From Thecamonas trahens ATCC 50062 (lineage: Eukaryota; Apusozoa; Apusomonadida; Apusomonadidae), in assembly GCF_000142905.1 (NCBI RefSeq), contig NW_013657666.1, positions 385,634-434,143 of the forward strand: a stretch of 48,510 bases of DNA. Direction: 5' to 3'. Shown here piece by piece: positions 41,522-48,510 of this stretch; the first letter of the stretch is position 1; each line of letters opens with the position of its first letter. The notes beneath the pieces were generated by a model. It saw only the letters and a list, made by a program, of their open reading frames with translations. It did no database searches and was not told where the DNA came from. Made by a program: the position numbers and the translations under genes.

Positions 41522-41685
41522 TCTTCCTATAAGTTATACTGCAATATTTATTCTGCTCCGAGTGAAACGAGTGGCTGCTCCGAGTGAAACGAGTGGCGGC
41601 GGTTGGCAGAGTGGCAGCGGGCGAACGAGTGGCGGCGGCAGACGACGCGGAAGAGGCAACACCTCTCGTTGCCATTTTGAGACAA
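41522..41685 (+). promoter_or_regulatory. Short intergenic region with TATA-like box and 22-bp direct repeat
   Basis: TATAAG at about 41529 and AT-rich sequence to 41552 stand out in a GC-rich genome. They could be the upstream gene's 3' end or the promoter of the next. They are followed by two tandem copies of a 22-bp unit (TGCTCCGAGTGAAACGAGTGGC) at 41554 and 41576. Confidence 0.4.
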
Positions 41686-42544
41686 ATGTCGTCTGCTGAT
41701 CCCATGGTTGATGCGCCGAGCGCAAGTGGCAAGGCCAAGTCCAAGTCCAAGGCCAAGTCCAAGTCCAAGGCCAAGTCCAAGGACAAGTCTAAGGCCAAGT
41801 CCAAGTCCAAGTCCAAGTCCAAGTCCAAGGCCAAGTCCAAGGACAAGTCCAAGTCCAAGGACAAGCGCAAGCGGGAGGACGAGACCGAGGAGGACAACGC
41901 CGCGGATGCCACCGCATCGCCTGCTTCCAAGAAGCCCAAGGTTGATCTCTCGGCCATGACCTGGCGCGAGCGCAAGCAGTACCTCATGCGCCAGGAGAAG
42001 GAGCAGGCGTCGGCGGCCGACGAGGCCCATCTTGTCGACGTCGGTGCAAAGGTACGTACCACGGGAGCTGCTCAGCAGCCGCTCAGGGTAGAGCTATTGA
42101 CCTAGGGAGGCGACCTGTTCGTGTTCCGGACCCAAGCACGGGTCAGGGATTGGGTGGATGGTGGATGGATGCACTCCTTGTCCTGTACAGGGCGGGGCAA
42201 GGGGGGTGGGGGAGAGTCTCTCATCATCTCCCATCCAGATCCTCCCATCCACCCACCAACATTGCCTGCCAGGGATGGAGGAAGAGGAAGGGGGAGGGGC
42301 GAGAGGGCGGGAAGGGGAGGGAGGGATAGGGTGGTGGGAGGGGGAGGGGGGATGGCTTTGCACTCACTTATTGCTGCACTCTCTTCCGTGGTTGGCGTGG
42401 TGGTGGCTTGGCTTGTCGGTGGCTGGCTCGTCATCGCCTGTCGGACTGTGGCGGTTTTGCGGCTCGAATGCTCAATTTCGCTCTGCAACGAATGGACGAC
42501 GACGTTATTGATGGACACAGCTCCGCGAGCTGGCCAACTACTAA
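41686..42544 (+). CDS. Lys-Ser repeat protein, two exons
   Basis: Exon 1 is 41686-42051 (122 codons): a short leader, about 50 residues of KSKSKAKSKDK repeats, an acidic patch, a basic KKPKVDL signal, then helix MTWRERKQYLMRQEKEQ. It ends in AAG at a strong donor (GTACGT, 42052). Downstream, GATGGACACAG at 42510-42520 gives an acceptor in the same phase, and exon 2 reads LRELANY then TAA (42521-42544), extending the helix naturally after VDVGAK. Total 129 residues, intron 469 nt. The basic repeat suggests a nuclear or nucleolar protein; the family is not recognised. The frame also stays open without splicing up to 42105, which is the alternative end. An intermediate exon cannot be excluded. 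Confidence 0.6.
42185..42352 (+). repeat. G-rich tracts (G-quadruplex-prone) in the inferred intron
   Basis: Two stretches of repeated G4-G6 runs (about 42187-42211 and 42276-42352) lie within the proposed intron of the Lys-Ser protein. Each has at least four G runs within a short span on the plus strand. Confidence 0.7.
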
Positions 42545-42767
42545 GAGCGGACATGGCCATGCTTGCCTTTATTTTTGCGACCTACTACGGTTGTCGGGCC
42601 GCTGCGAAGCGACGACGGCTCGAAGTAGGTGGCCTGACCTGGGTTGGGTCTGGATGGTGGGGATGCGAGTCGGTCGACGACATGACGCACTGCGACGTCA
42701 TCGTCGGCGCTCGCAGACAACGGTAAAGATATGGACAGCACAATTAGGCGACCAGGGGCCACGAGGT

Positions 42768-44261
42768 TCAGGAGAAGATCGGATCGGGGAGGAGCTCGGG
42801 CCGGAGGCGCGGCGGCGAGCGACCGAGGTCGGCCGAGGTCGAGGCGTAGGCAGCCGAGACCAGCTTGTTGTGCAGGTCGCGGACATGGGCATCCGACACG
42901 ACCAGCTCGTCAGCGAGCTTGGCCAGCGTGTCGTGGGCGGCAACGAGGCCTTTCGACTTGGCTTCGATCTCGCGCTCGGCGCAGAGCAGCTCGTCCAGAG
43001 TGGCGCGCAGCGAGTCTCGCAGCCGGTCGGCCTCGTCCTCGGCCTCGCGTCGGGCGCGCTGCTCCATATGCAGTGCGTGCTCGAGTTCGCCGATGCGTGA
43101 CTGCAACTCGGCGACGCGAAGGTGGGTCTGGGCGGCATGGCTCGGCGGCGTTGCCGCCTCGCGCTCGCTTCGGACCCGGGCACGCTCGCGAGTGAGCGCC
43201 AGTTCTTGGGTGAGGCTCTCGATGATGCGATGGAGGCGAGCCATGTCAGAGTTGCGCCCCTCGTCGACGACATCATGGTCTGCGGATGTACCGTCGAACA
43301 ATTGGTTGGCGAGGTCGTGGTCTGCGGATGTGCTGTTGAGCGATTGGTCGGCGAGGTCGTGGTCTGCGGGTGTGCCGTCGAGCGATTGGTCGGCGAGGTC
43401 GCGGTCTGCGGATGTGCCGTCGAGCGATTGGTCGGCGAGGTCGCGGTCTGCGGATGTGCCGTCGAGCGATTGGTCGGCGAGGTCGTGGTCTGCGGATGTG
43501 CCGTCGAGCGATTGGTCGGCGAGGTCGCGGTCTGCGGATGTGCCGTCGAGCGATTGGTCAGCGAGGTCGCGGTCTGCGGATGTGCCGTCGAGCGATTGGT
43601 CGGCGAGGTCGCGGTCTGCGGGTGTGCCGTCGAGCTCCTCGTCAACACCGCCGTGGTCTGCGGATGTGCCGTCGAACTCCTCGTCAACACGGCCGTGGTC
43701 TGCGGATGTAACTTCAAGTGGCTCGACGGCGTTGCCATGGCCACCAGGCGCACTTGCGCGAGAGACAGATACTTCCTCCACGGCGCCAGAAATACCATCA
43801 TCTGCAACATCAACCTCTTCCCAGCCACCCCCAGTCTCGTTGCTCAGATCGGTGCCGTCTCCGATCACGTCTTCCTCGTCATCGTAGACGTACTCAAACT
43901 CAAACTCAAAGCCCTCGCCCTCGCCATCCGCGTCGCCTTCGCCATCCGTCTCGCCAGCCTCCCATCTATCCGCGCTCTCGCTCGCACCATCTCCAGTCCA
44001 GCATCCAGGCCCATCGTCGCAAACAGAGGCGCCTGCCGCACCAGCTGCGTTCTCTGCTGACAGCATGTCGCCGCGAGCCGCCGCAGCAGCAAGGGCCGAC
44101 TCGACGCCGGAGAGGACGTGCTCGCAGGCGGTAGACGCTTCCATGAGCGCACTGTAGAGCTCGTCACTCTCGCCACCGCTGCTGGCTTGGCCTCTACTCC
44201 CTACACCTGGTCCTCCTTCTGCTCCCGTCGCTGTCACCCTCTTGTCACCCTCTTGGCTCAT
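42768..44261 (-). CDS. Acidic protein with 14-residue tandem repeats and C-terminal coiled coil
   Basis: About 497 residues from ATG 44261 (MSQEGDKRV); a further in-frame ATG at 44294 would add 11. Order: Gly/Ala-rich N-terminus with a helical patch (DELYSALMEASTACEHVLSG), a very acidic region (GEGEGFEFEFEYVYDDEEDV), eleven 14-residue repeats of the type DGTSADRDLADQSL, then coiled coil (about HRIIESLTQELALTRERARV to DLHNKLVSAAY) and a short Pro-rich end. No catalytic motif. Such a build suggests a scaffold or regulatory adaptor; function unknown. No intron is needed. Confidence 0.75.
   Translation of the reverse strand: MSQEGDKRVTATGAEGGPGVGSRGQASSGGESDELYSALMEASTACEHVLSGVESALAAAAARGDMLSAENAAGAAGASVCDDGPGCWTGDGASESADRWEAGETDGEGDADGEGEGFEFEFEYVYDDEEDVIGDGTDLSNETGGGWEEVDVADDGISGAVEEVSVSRASAPGGHGNAVEPLEVTSADHGRVDEEFDGTSADHGGVDEELDGTPADRDLADQSLDGTSADRDLADQSLDGTSADRDLADQSLDGTSADHDLADQSLDGTSADRDLADQSLDGTSADRDLADQSLDGTPADHDLADQSLNSTSADHDLANQLFDGTSADHDVVDEGRNSDMARLHRIIESLTQELALTRERARVRSEREAATPPSHAAQTHLRVAELQSRIGELEHALHMEQRARREAEDEADRLRDSLRATLDELLCAEREIEAKSKGLVAAHDTLAKLADELVVSDAHVRDLHNKLVSAAYASTSADLGRSPPRLRPELLPDPIFS
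43265..43722 (-). repeat. 42-bp tandem repeat, 11 copies
   Basis: The unit encodes DGT(S/P)AD(R/H)DLADQSL. Central copies are nearly identical in DNA, outer ones diverge (VDEEF, ANQLF, VVDEG). This is the usual pattern of array growth by unequal exchange with ageing ends. Confidence 0.93.
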
Positions 44262-44393
44262 CTCCCGCGGAAACGGTAAAGAGTAGAGTGCCAAGTGCCG
44301 TCACGCGAGTCGTCGGACGATGCGAGTCCTGACCTTGACCCGGCCATAGACGGGTGTCGATCTGATGTGGCGGGCTCTACAGAGTGTGACATG

Positions 44394-44419
44394 GATCGAT
44401 TGTGTTATTCTGCCCTCGC
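44394..44419 (-). promoter_or_regulatory. H2A histone downstream element
   Basis: On the H2A strand GAGGGCAGAATAACACA (44417-44401) lies 15 nt after the stem-loop and is followed by ATCGATC. The identical 17-mer follows H2B. In animals this is where U7 snRNP binds for histone pre-mRNA cleavage; function here is inferred from position and conservation. Confidence 0.65.
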
Positions 44420-44432
44420 TGGAAAACGGGGG

Positions 44433-44452
44433 TGCGCTCTAAGAAGAGCGCA
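44433..44452 (-). terminator. H2A histone 3' stem-loop
   Basis: TGCGCTCT-TCTT-AGAGCGCA, an 8-bp perfect stem with a 4-nt loop, starts 62 nt after the H2A stop and is followed by CCCCC. It closely resembles the histone mRNA stem-loop (GGCTCT, 4-nt loop, AGAGCC, ACCCA) recognised by SLBP. The same stem occurs after H2B with loop TATT. Confidence 0.85.
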
Positions 44453-44513
44453 GGTTGTTGTAGGACGTGTTAGGTCCAGAGCACGCGTGCGCGAGCCGAA
44501 AGGCGAAGCTTGC

Positions 44514-44979
44514 TTACTTCTTCTTCGACTTGTTGGGGAGGAGGACGGCGTGGATGTTGGGGAGGACACCACCCTGGGCGATCGAGACGTCCTTGAGCAG
44601 CATGTTGAGCTCCTCATCGTTGCGGATGGCGAGCTGGATGTGGCGCGGGTTGATGCGCGCACGACGGTTGTCGCGGGCAGCGTTGCCAGCGAGCTCGAGG
44701 ATCTCAGCCGCGAGGTACTCGAGGACAGCAGCGAGGTAGACCGGAGCACCCGAGCCGATGCGCTTGCCGTAGCGGCCCTCCTTGAGGAACCGATGGATAC
44801 GGCCAACCGGGAACTGAAGCCCGGCGCGCGAGGAGCGCGTGCGCGACTTGGACTTGCCTGTGGGCGTGGAGATGATGGTGAGTGGAGGAGGAGAAAAGAG
44901 ATGGGATGAGGGGCATGATGTGTCAGCAAGTGTCCGTACCACCGCGGCCGCCCTTGCCCTTGCCACCCTTGCCAGCCAT
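44514..44979 (-). CDS. Histone H2A (two exons)
   Basis: Exon 1 is 44979-44940 ([13 protein letters not shown] plus one base), the intron 44939-44858 (82 nt, GTACGG to CCCACAG), exon 2 44857-44514. The product is 127 residues. H2A hallmarks: [57 protein letters not shown] and [13 protein letters not shown]. The acidic-patch residues (E in [11 protein letters not shown] in RNDEELN) are present. The C-terminus ends in KSKKK without the SQ motif of H2A.X and without H2A.Z signatures, so it is canonical H2A. It is divergent from H2B with a 221-bp shared promoter. An intron in a gene ending with a histone stem-loop is unusual compared with animals. Confidence 0.96.
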
Positions 44980-45200
44980 TATGTCTGTTAGGTAATGAGA
45001 ATGAAGTATGCCAAACGACGCGGGTGAGGGAGGAGCAAAAAGGTGGGCAGCTTTTGAGGTGCTGGTCGTGTCCCAGTTACACAGTAGTGCATGTTGCACA
45101 AGTGTATATTTCGGCCAGTCCCAAAAGTACAAAACCTCGCACCGGCAGCGCGCGCGCCGACGCGACCCTCGTCTGCATCCACTACTCTCAACCTATCAAC
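44980..45200. promoter_or_regulatory. Divergent H2A-H2B promoter region
   Basis: 221 bp between the two start codons. TATATT at 45105-45110 lies 91 nt before the H2B ATG and reads AATATA toward H2A. Next to it is the inverted repeat GTGCATGTTGCAC at 45087-45099. Shared control of the pair, which assembles as a dimer in S phase, is expected; the elements named are only candidates. Confidence 0.5.
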
Positions 45201-45523
45201 ATGGCCAAGAAGTCGTCGTCCGCCCCCGCCGTCGCAAGCCGACCCAGTCGTACTCGTCGTACATCTACAAGGTGCTCAAGCAGGTGCACCCCGACACCGG
45301 CATGTCCCGCCGCGCTATGTCGATCATGAACTCGTTTGTCAACGACACCTTTGAGAAGATCGCCCTCGAGGCCTCGCGCCTTGCCAAGTTCTCGGGCAAG
45401 CAGACCATCACCTCCCGCGAAATCCAGACCGCTGCCCGTCTCATCCTCCCCGGTGAGCTCGCCAAGCACGCCGTGTCCGAGGGCACCAAGGCCGTCACCA
45501 AGTACACCACCTCGACTGCCTAA
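45201..45523 (+). CDS. Histone H2B (one base missing near the N-terminus)
   Basis: ATG 45201 gives [10 protein letters not shown], but the histone fold is in the next frame: [60 protein letters not shown] and [10 protein letters not shown], ending at TAA 45523. One extra C in the C5 run at 45222-45226 joins them as [12 protein letters not shown] and gives 107 residues. No GT-AG segment can do the same, so an assembly undercall (or a true defect) is the explanation. Core residues are all present, so this is surely a working histone in the organism. It is paired divergently with H2A. Confidence 0.95.
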
Positions 45524-45582
45524 GCGCCTCTCCTCGCCCGTCCGTGAGCATCTGCTCGCAGGCAGGCAGCCAACCAACAACC

Positions 45583-45602
45583 TGCGCTCTTATTAGAGCG
45601 CA
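45583..45602 (+). terminator. H2B histone 3' stem-loop
   Basis: TGCGCTCT-TATT-AGAGCGCA, 60 nt after the stop, preceded by CAACAACC and followed by CCCCC, exactly as after H2A. Only two loop positions are not identical in kind (TATT versus TCTT). Confidence 0.87.
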
Positions 45603-45617
45603 CCCCCTTCCTTGCAG

Positions 45618-45641
45618 TGAGGGCAGAATAACACATCGATC
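45618..45641 (+). promoter_or_regulatory. H2B histone downstream element
   Basis: GAGGGCAGAATAACACA at 45619-45635, 16 nt past the stem-loop, then TCGATC. It is identical in sequence and almost in spacing to the H2A copy, while the spacer in between differs. Confidence 0.65.
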
Positions 45642-45753
45642 GACCGTCTGCTTGGCCTGCGCGTGCCCTGACCACAGCCAGCTGCCGCAGCCGATGAAGA
45701 TCGGACGTGGGCATGCACGTGAGCAAGGTACTGACTTTGTGCTCTGCACGCTC

Positions 45754-45793
45754 CTACCCCTACCCCCTACCCCCTAACCCCTACCCCCCTATC
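45754..45793. repeat. Interstitial telomere-like C-rich tract
   Basis: Repeats of CCCCTA and CCCCCTA with one CCCCTAA, so the minus strand reads TAGGGG, TAGGGGG and TTAGGGG. It resembles eukaryotic telomere repeats of the TTAGGG group and is G-quadruplex-forming. It sits between H2B and the tRNA-like gene, not at an end. Confidence 0.8.
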
Positions 45794-45929
45794 CTCATCT
45801 GATCGCCATTGCTCCCACATCGTGGTCCACGCAGCTGCGGCCCATCGGTGGTGGCTCCGCGGCTGCGCGCTCCTCGGCCAGCACGCACACTTCAAAGACA
45901 CCCCCTGCACACACATCTTCCACATCGAG

Positions 45930-46000
45930 TTCGCCATAGTTCAATGGTAAAACATGAGTTTCATGCGCTCAAGCTCCTGGTTCGAGTCCAGGTGGCGAAC
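45930..46000 (+). tRNA. tRNA-like gene, anticodon CAT (Met)
   Basis: 71 nt fold as a cloverleaf: acceptor TTCGCCA with TGGCGAA, D arm GTTC/AAAC (three pairs) with GG in the loop, anticodon arm TGAGT/GCTCA with loop TTCATGC (anticodon 45962-45964), variable loop AGCT, T arm CCTGG/CCAGG with loop TTCGAGT. The A box (TAGTTCAATGG) and B box (GGTTCGAGTCC) match the Pol III consensus. No CCA is encoded. Oddities for Met: G after the anticodon instead of A, discriminator base C, and no T run until about 46109. Another identity, a split or edited tRNA, or a tRNA-derived element are alternatives. Confidence 0.7.
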
Positions 46001-46315
46001 TACTCCTGATCGTCGTCTTTCGTCGAGATGCTCCTCGAAGGCTCGGCTGCCGCTCTGTGCGGCGCTCCCGGCTCTTCGAAGGCCAGAACTCCCGATCGAA
46101 GGGCACGATCTTCCTTTTTGCCTCATCACCCACCCTCCACACCCTCTATCGGCACCCGTGGCCAACCCAGGTTGTGTGCCGTCTGCCTCTAGACCCATCC
46201 ACACCGCGCATCGCTGCCGTCCTGTCCAGACCCCGACGCGCCGCCGCCGCACGCTGTTGCCACCATCGCTGCTAGTCCAAGCTGACTCTGCACTGCGCAT
46301 GAACCTATGTGGCCT
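46001..46315. other. Intergenic, no gene seen
   Basis: No open frame with protein-like composition. A T5 run at about 46109-46113 could end Pol III transcription of the tRNA-like gene. The rest is the 3' flank of the minus-strand RNA ligase. Confidence 0.5.
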
Positions 46316-47731
46316 TTACTTCTTCTTCCGCTTCTTGTTGCCCTTCTTGCCCTTCTTGCCGCCGATGGTGGCGCCGTCGGCAGCAAACCACTCGGCGGCA
46401 ATCCGCGCGACCTCTGCGCGAATGTCGCCGATGTCCAGCTGAGGGTTGACGTCACGCTCGTCGATTGACTCGGCAATGACGTCATCGACCACCCAGACCA
46501 CAAAGTCGTCGGCGTGCTCGGCATCAAAGGTGTTGTCCGCCACCTGCGCGCGGCCCTGGTATAGCCTGGCGGGCGTGAGAAAGTACTCGGCGAAGGCAGC
46601 CACCGTCTCAAAGACCGGCGCGTGGAACTCAGCGGCTGCCCCGGCTCGCGTCACACGATGCGATGCGCCCTTGGCCTTGAAGAGGAACATGCTCAGTTGA
46701 CCCTTGCTAATGTGCGCCGGCACGTCACCGGCCGCCGGGCGTCCGGTGGAGACCGGGTAGAAGACAAGGCCCTCGCCCGAGCCAGGCACGCCAAACTCGG
46801 CGCCGATGTACGGGTCAGCCTCGTCAATGGAGTTGACAAGGCCCGAGATGGTAACCATGGCGTCGCGGATGGCAGAAAACGACGACAGGTTGATGGCAAA
46901 CTCACCGGTCTCCAGGCGCTCGCGCGCCGTGGCCAGCTCGTCAGTGCTGGTCAGCGAGCCAGAGGTCTCGAGCTGGACGACGACGGCATCAGTAACTTCA
47001 GCGGTCGGAACGTGCCATGGCAGGACCCGAATCTCGCGGGGGATCGCGCCGGTCGCCGCTGCGCCGGCAGCAACCAGGGCCTCGAGCTCGTTGGGCTCGA
47101 CCACAACAACCGTCTTGCCGTCGGGAAGGGTAAAGCGGAGTGCAAAGATAGCAAACAGCTGCTGGTCGATGTTAGACACGGCAGTGGCGCACTTCTGGAT
47201 GCCATCGCCAGCCCACTCGCCAAAGACCTCGACCTGGCGGGTGCTGGCCGCCGCGGCGGTGGGCGGAGAGTCGTCGGCGAGGCCCATGCACGCCGGAAGG
47301 GCGGCGAAGAAGTCTGCCCAGAAGTTGGCGACACCAGGCGAGGTTAGCCAGGCGCGAAAGCCATCGTTGTCCTGCGAGTCGGGCCAGAGGAAACGGTTGC
47401 GCGACATGCCGACGATGCCGATGCTGCTGCCAGCCAGCGGCCGCCTGTCATCGCCCATCGCCCGGAAGCCACAGATTCCGCCGTTGGTCCCGTGCAGCTT
47501 GATCTTGGCCTTGAATACCAGCGCCGGATTCTCCATGAGCGCCTTGTCCACCACCACCGTGCCTGCCTCCACTGCTCCCGACTGCTCAGCCTCAGTGACC
47601 GACTTGGCGTTGCGGATGCTCTTGAGCGCGGTTTTCATGGCGTTGTGGGCATGGGCGGTCTTGGGCCACTTGGACCAAACCGGTCGCGGCACCTTGCCGC
47701 CATCGCTCTTGACTCCGTTGTCTGCCATCAT
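46316..47731 (-). CDS. RNA ligase, T4 Rnl2-like nucleotidyltransferase
   Basis: 471 residues from ATG 47731 (MMADNGVKSD). The family joins RNA ends through a lysine-AMP intermediate. Motifs in order: I, KLHGTNG with candidate nucleophile Lys78; III, EVFGEWAGDGIQK (168-180); IIIa, LFAIFALRF (192-200); IV, GEGLVFYP (319-326); V, MFLFKAKGASH (348-358) with Lys352 and Lys354. T4 Rnl2 has KIHGTN at the same place. An insert rich in Ala and Val lies between IIIa and IV (about 205-305). The C-terminus ends in GGKKGKKGNKKRKKK, a likely nuclear or nucleolar signal. The frame is open upstream to 47941, with ATGs at 47785 and 47917, so a longer N-terminus is possible. RNA repair, editing or tRNA splicing are candidate roles. 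Confidence 0.85.
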   Translation of the reverse strand: MMADNGVKSDGGKVPRPVWSKWPKTAHAHNAMKTALKSIRNAKSVTEAEQSGAVEAGTVVVDKALMENPALVFKAKIKLHGTNGGICGFRAMGDDRRPLAGSSIGIVGMSRNRFLWPDSQDNDGFRAWLTSPGVANFWADFFAALPACMGLADDSPPTAAAASTRQVEVFGEWAGDGIQKCATAVSNIDQQLFAIFALRFTLPDGKTVVVVEPNELEALVAAGAAATGAIPREIRVLPWHVPTAEVTDAVVVQLETSGSLTSTDELATARERLETGEFAINLSSFSAIRDAMVTISGLVNSIDEADPYIGAEFGVPGSGEGLVFYPVSTGRPAAGDVPAHISKGQLSMFLFKAKGASHRVTRAGAAAEFHAPVFETVAAFAEYFLTPARLYQGRAQVADNTFDAEHADDFVVWVVDDVIAESIDERDVNPQLDIGDIRAEVARIAAEWFAADGATIGGKKGKKGNKKRKKK

Positions 47732-48321
47732 GTGAACAAATGACGCCCACCGATCGGCGACGAGTGCGATATGTCGTGCTTCCATCCGGTTATCGCAACC
47801 GTGGCAACGCCGCTGGTTTTGGGGGCGACTGCATAGGGAAGCCGAATCGAAGGAATGGAAGGCACCTCCGGCACGCCACCGGTCCAGCACCACATCATTA
47901 ATCTCAAATGCGGTCATGACAAGGCAAAGCGATGGATACAAGTGAACCGGACACTCTGTCTGTTCTTGTGTCGCCCATAGCCCAGTGTGCTAAGCACGGG
48001 CTCGCCTCTCGCCGAAAGACAGCCAGCGGTAACGCCATCAATGACCATCCCACCTCTGCGCCTCTTTGTGTACCCATCCCTTACAAGCCACAGTGCGCAG
48101 AAGTGCAGACTCACTGCTGCGACAGCCGCCATCAAACAATTGTGGCAACCATTGGCCAGCGGGCAAAACGAGAGCGACCTGGACCCGGTTGGCAGACCCG
48201 TCAGTTTGACAGGACTGGCTTCCGCCCCGGGCCGCCCTCTGCCAGCTGCAGCACAGCCGGGTGCGCAGCTTCCCTCAGGGAGAGCCACCACACTCGCAGA
48301 CATACAGACGTTGACGAGAAC
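47732..48321. other. Divergent intergenic region
   Basis: Between the minus-strand RNA ligase and the plus-strand RGG gene. The part up to 47941 stays open in the ligase frame (with a CxxC-like CHGCDNR stretch) and may be 5' coding or leader. No clear promoter element or further gene was seen. Confidence 0.45.
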
Positions 48322-48510
48322 ATGACCCGTCACCACCCGTACAAGGCAGCTTCGGAGAACGAAGGCACGGCCCGCGTGTCCAACCGGCGGACGGCCCAGG
48401 GCCGGGCCAAGGGCGGCCCAGGGCCAGGGCCAGGGCCAGGGCAACCGCCGCGGCGGACGGGGCAAGCAGTCCGCTGGTGGTCGCCGTGGTGGCCGCAAGG
48501 GTGGCCGCAA
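48322..48510 (+). CDS. RGG/Gln-Gly-rich protein, 5' part (runs off the window)
   Basis: ATG 48322 opens with MTRHHPYKAASENEGTARVS, then a basic RRTAQGRAKGG stretch. A (GGGCCA) hexamer repeat follows at about 48418-48440. In the ATG frame this gives Pro-Gly repeats then Trp-rich sequence; in the adjacent frame it gives GQGQGQGQGNRRGG, then RGKQSAGGRRGGRKGGR, which is typical of RGG RNA-binding proteins. One base too many in the CCC before the repeat would explain the shift. The frame stays open to the window end. Probably an RNA-binding or nucleolar protein. Confidence 0.5.
   Translation, partial: MTRHHPYKAASENEGTARVSNRRTAQGRAKGGPGPGPGPGQPPRRTGQAVRWWSPWWPQGWPQ

Noticed and set aside
42865-44060. 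Plus-strand frames through the 42-bp repeat
   Set aside because: They are shadows of a multiple-of-three repeat; only the minus frame has flanking acidic and coiled-coil regions and a start and stop in context.
47914-48510. Minus-strand 198-residue frame at the right end
   Set aside because: It is the complement of the RGG/GGGCCA region (Pro-Trp repeats) and has no recognisable start.

Overview
This is a GC-rich eukaryotic nuclear window. It carries spliced genes, divergent histone H2A and H2B genes, a PIG-P subunit of GPI-anchor synthesis, a SCAMP membrane-trafficking protein, a Pol III tRNA-like gene, long Ser- and Pro-rich low-complexity proteins, and one 100-N scaffold gap. Compact spacing, few introns and the mix of families suggest a free-living heterotrophic protist. 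An apusomonad such as Thecamonas would fit, but that is an inference from style and not proven by any one gene.

Layout. 1-992: a SCAMP gene entering from the left, with a splice-acceptor-like start. 1006-31235 (minus strand): one enormous gene of about 30 kb. It has a disordered N-terminal stretch, then five to six leucine-rich repeats, then about 9,700 residues of almost uninterrupted coiled coil. It is cut into five open segments by four one-base phase breaks and has no intergenic sequence inside. Its coiled coil grew by tandem duplications whose lengths (63, 105 and 630 bp) are all multiples of a heptad. 31879-37041: a 1,720-residue multipass surface protein (beta-helix repeats, Cys-rich region, about 260 residues of Ser-Pro linker, Cys-rich region, about eight membrane segments, Ser/Thr-rich tail). 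37211-37962 (minus): a gene interrupted by the gap at 37749-37848. 38417-38983: PIG-P, preceded by a perfect 184-bp tandem duplication. 39590-41521: a disordered Ser/Arg/Lys-rich protein. 41686-42544: a two-exon Lys-Ser repeat protein. 42768-44261 (minus): an acidic protein with eleven 14-residue repeats and a coiled coil. 44394-45641: the H2A (minus, one 82-nt intron) and H2B (plus) pair. Each gene is followed by the same stem-loop and downstream purine-rich box, a metazoan-like histone 3'-processing signal. 45754-45793: a telomere-like C-rich tract. 45930-46000: a tRNA-like gene with a CAT anticodon. 46316-47731 (minus): an RNA ligase of the T4 Rnl2 type. 48322-end: the start of an RGG-rich protein.

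The most notable items are the roughly 10,000-residue LRR/coiled-coil protein, the duplicated histone 3'-end signal, and the RNA ligase. Several genes (H2B and four points in the giant gene) are each exactly one base short. This points to homopolymer undercalls in the assembly, although at two of the points a 20-nt GT-AG segment would also restore the frame.
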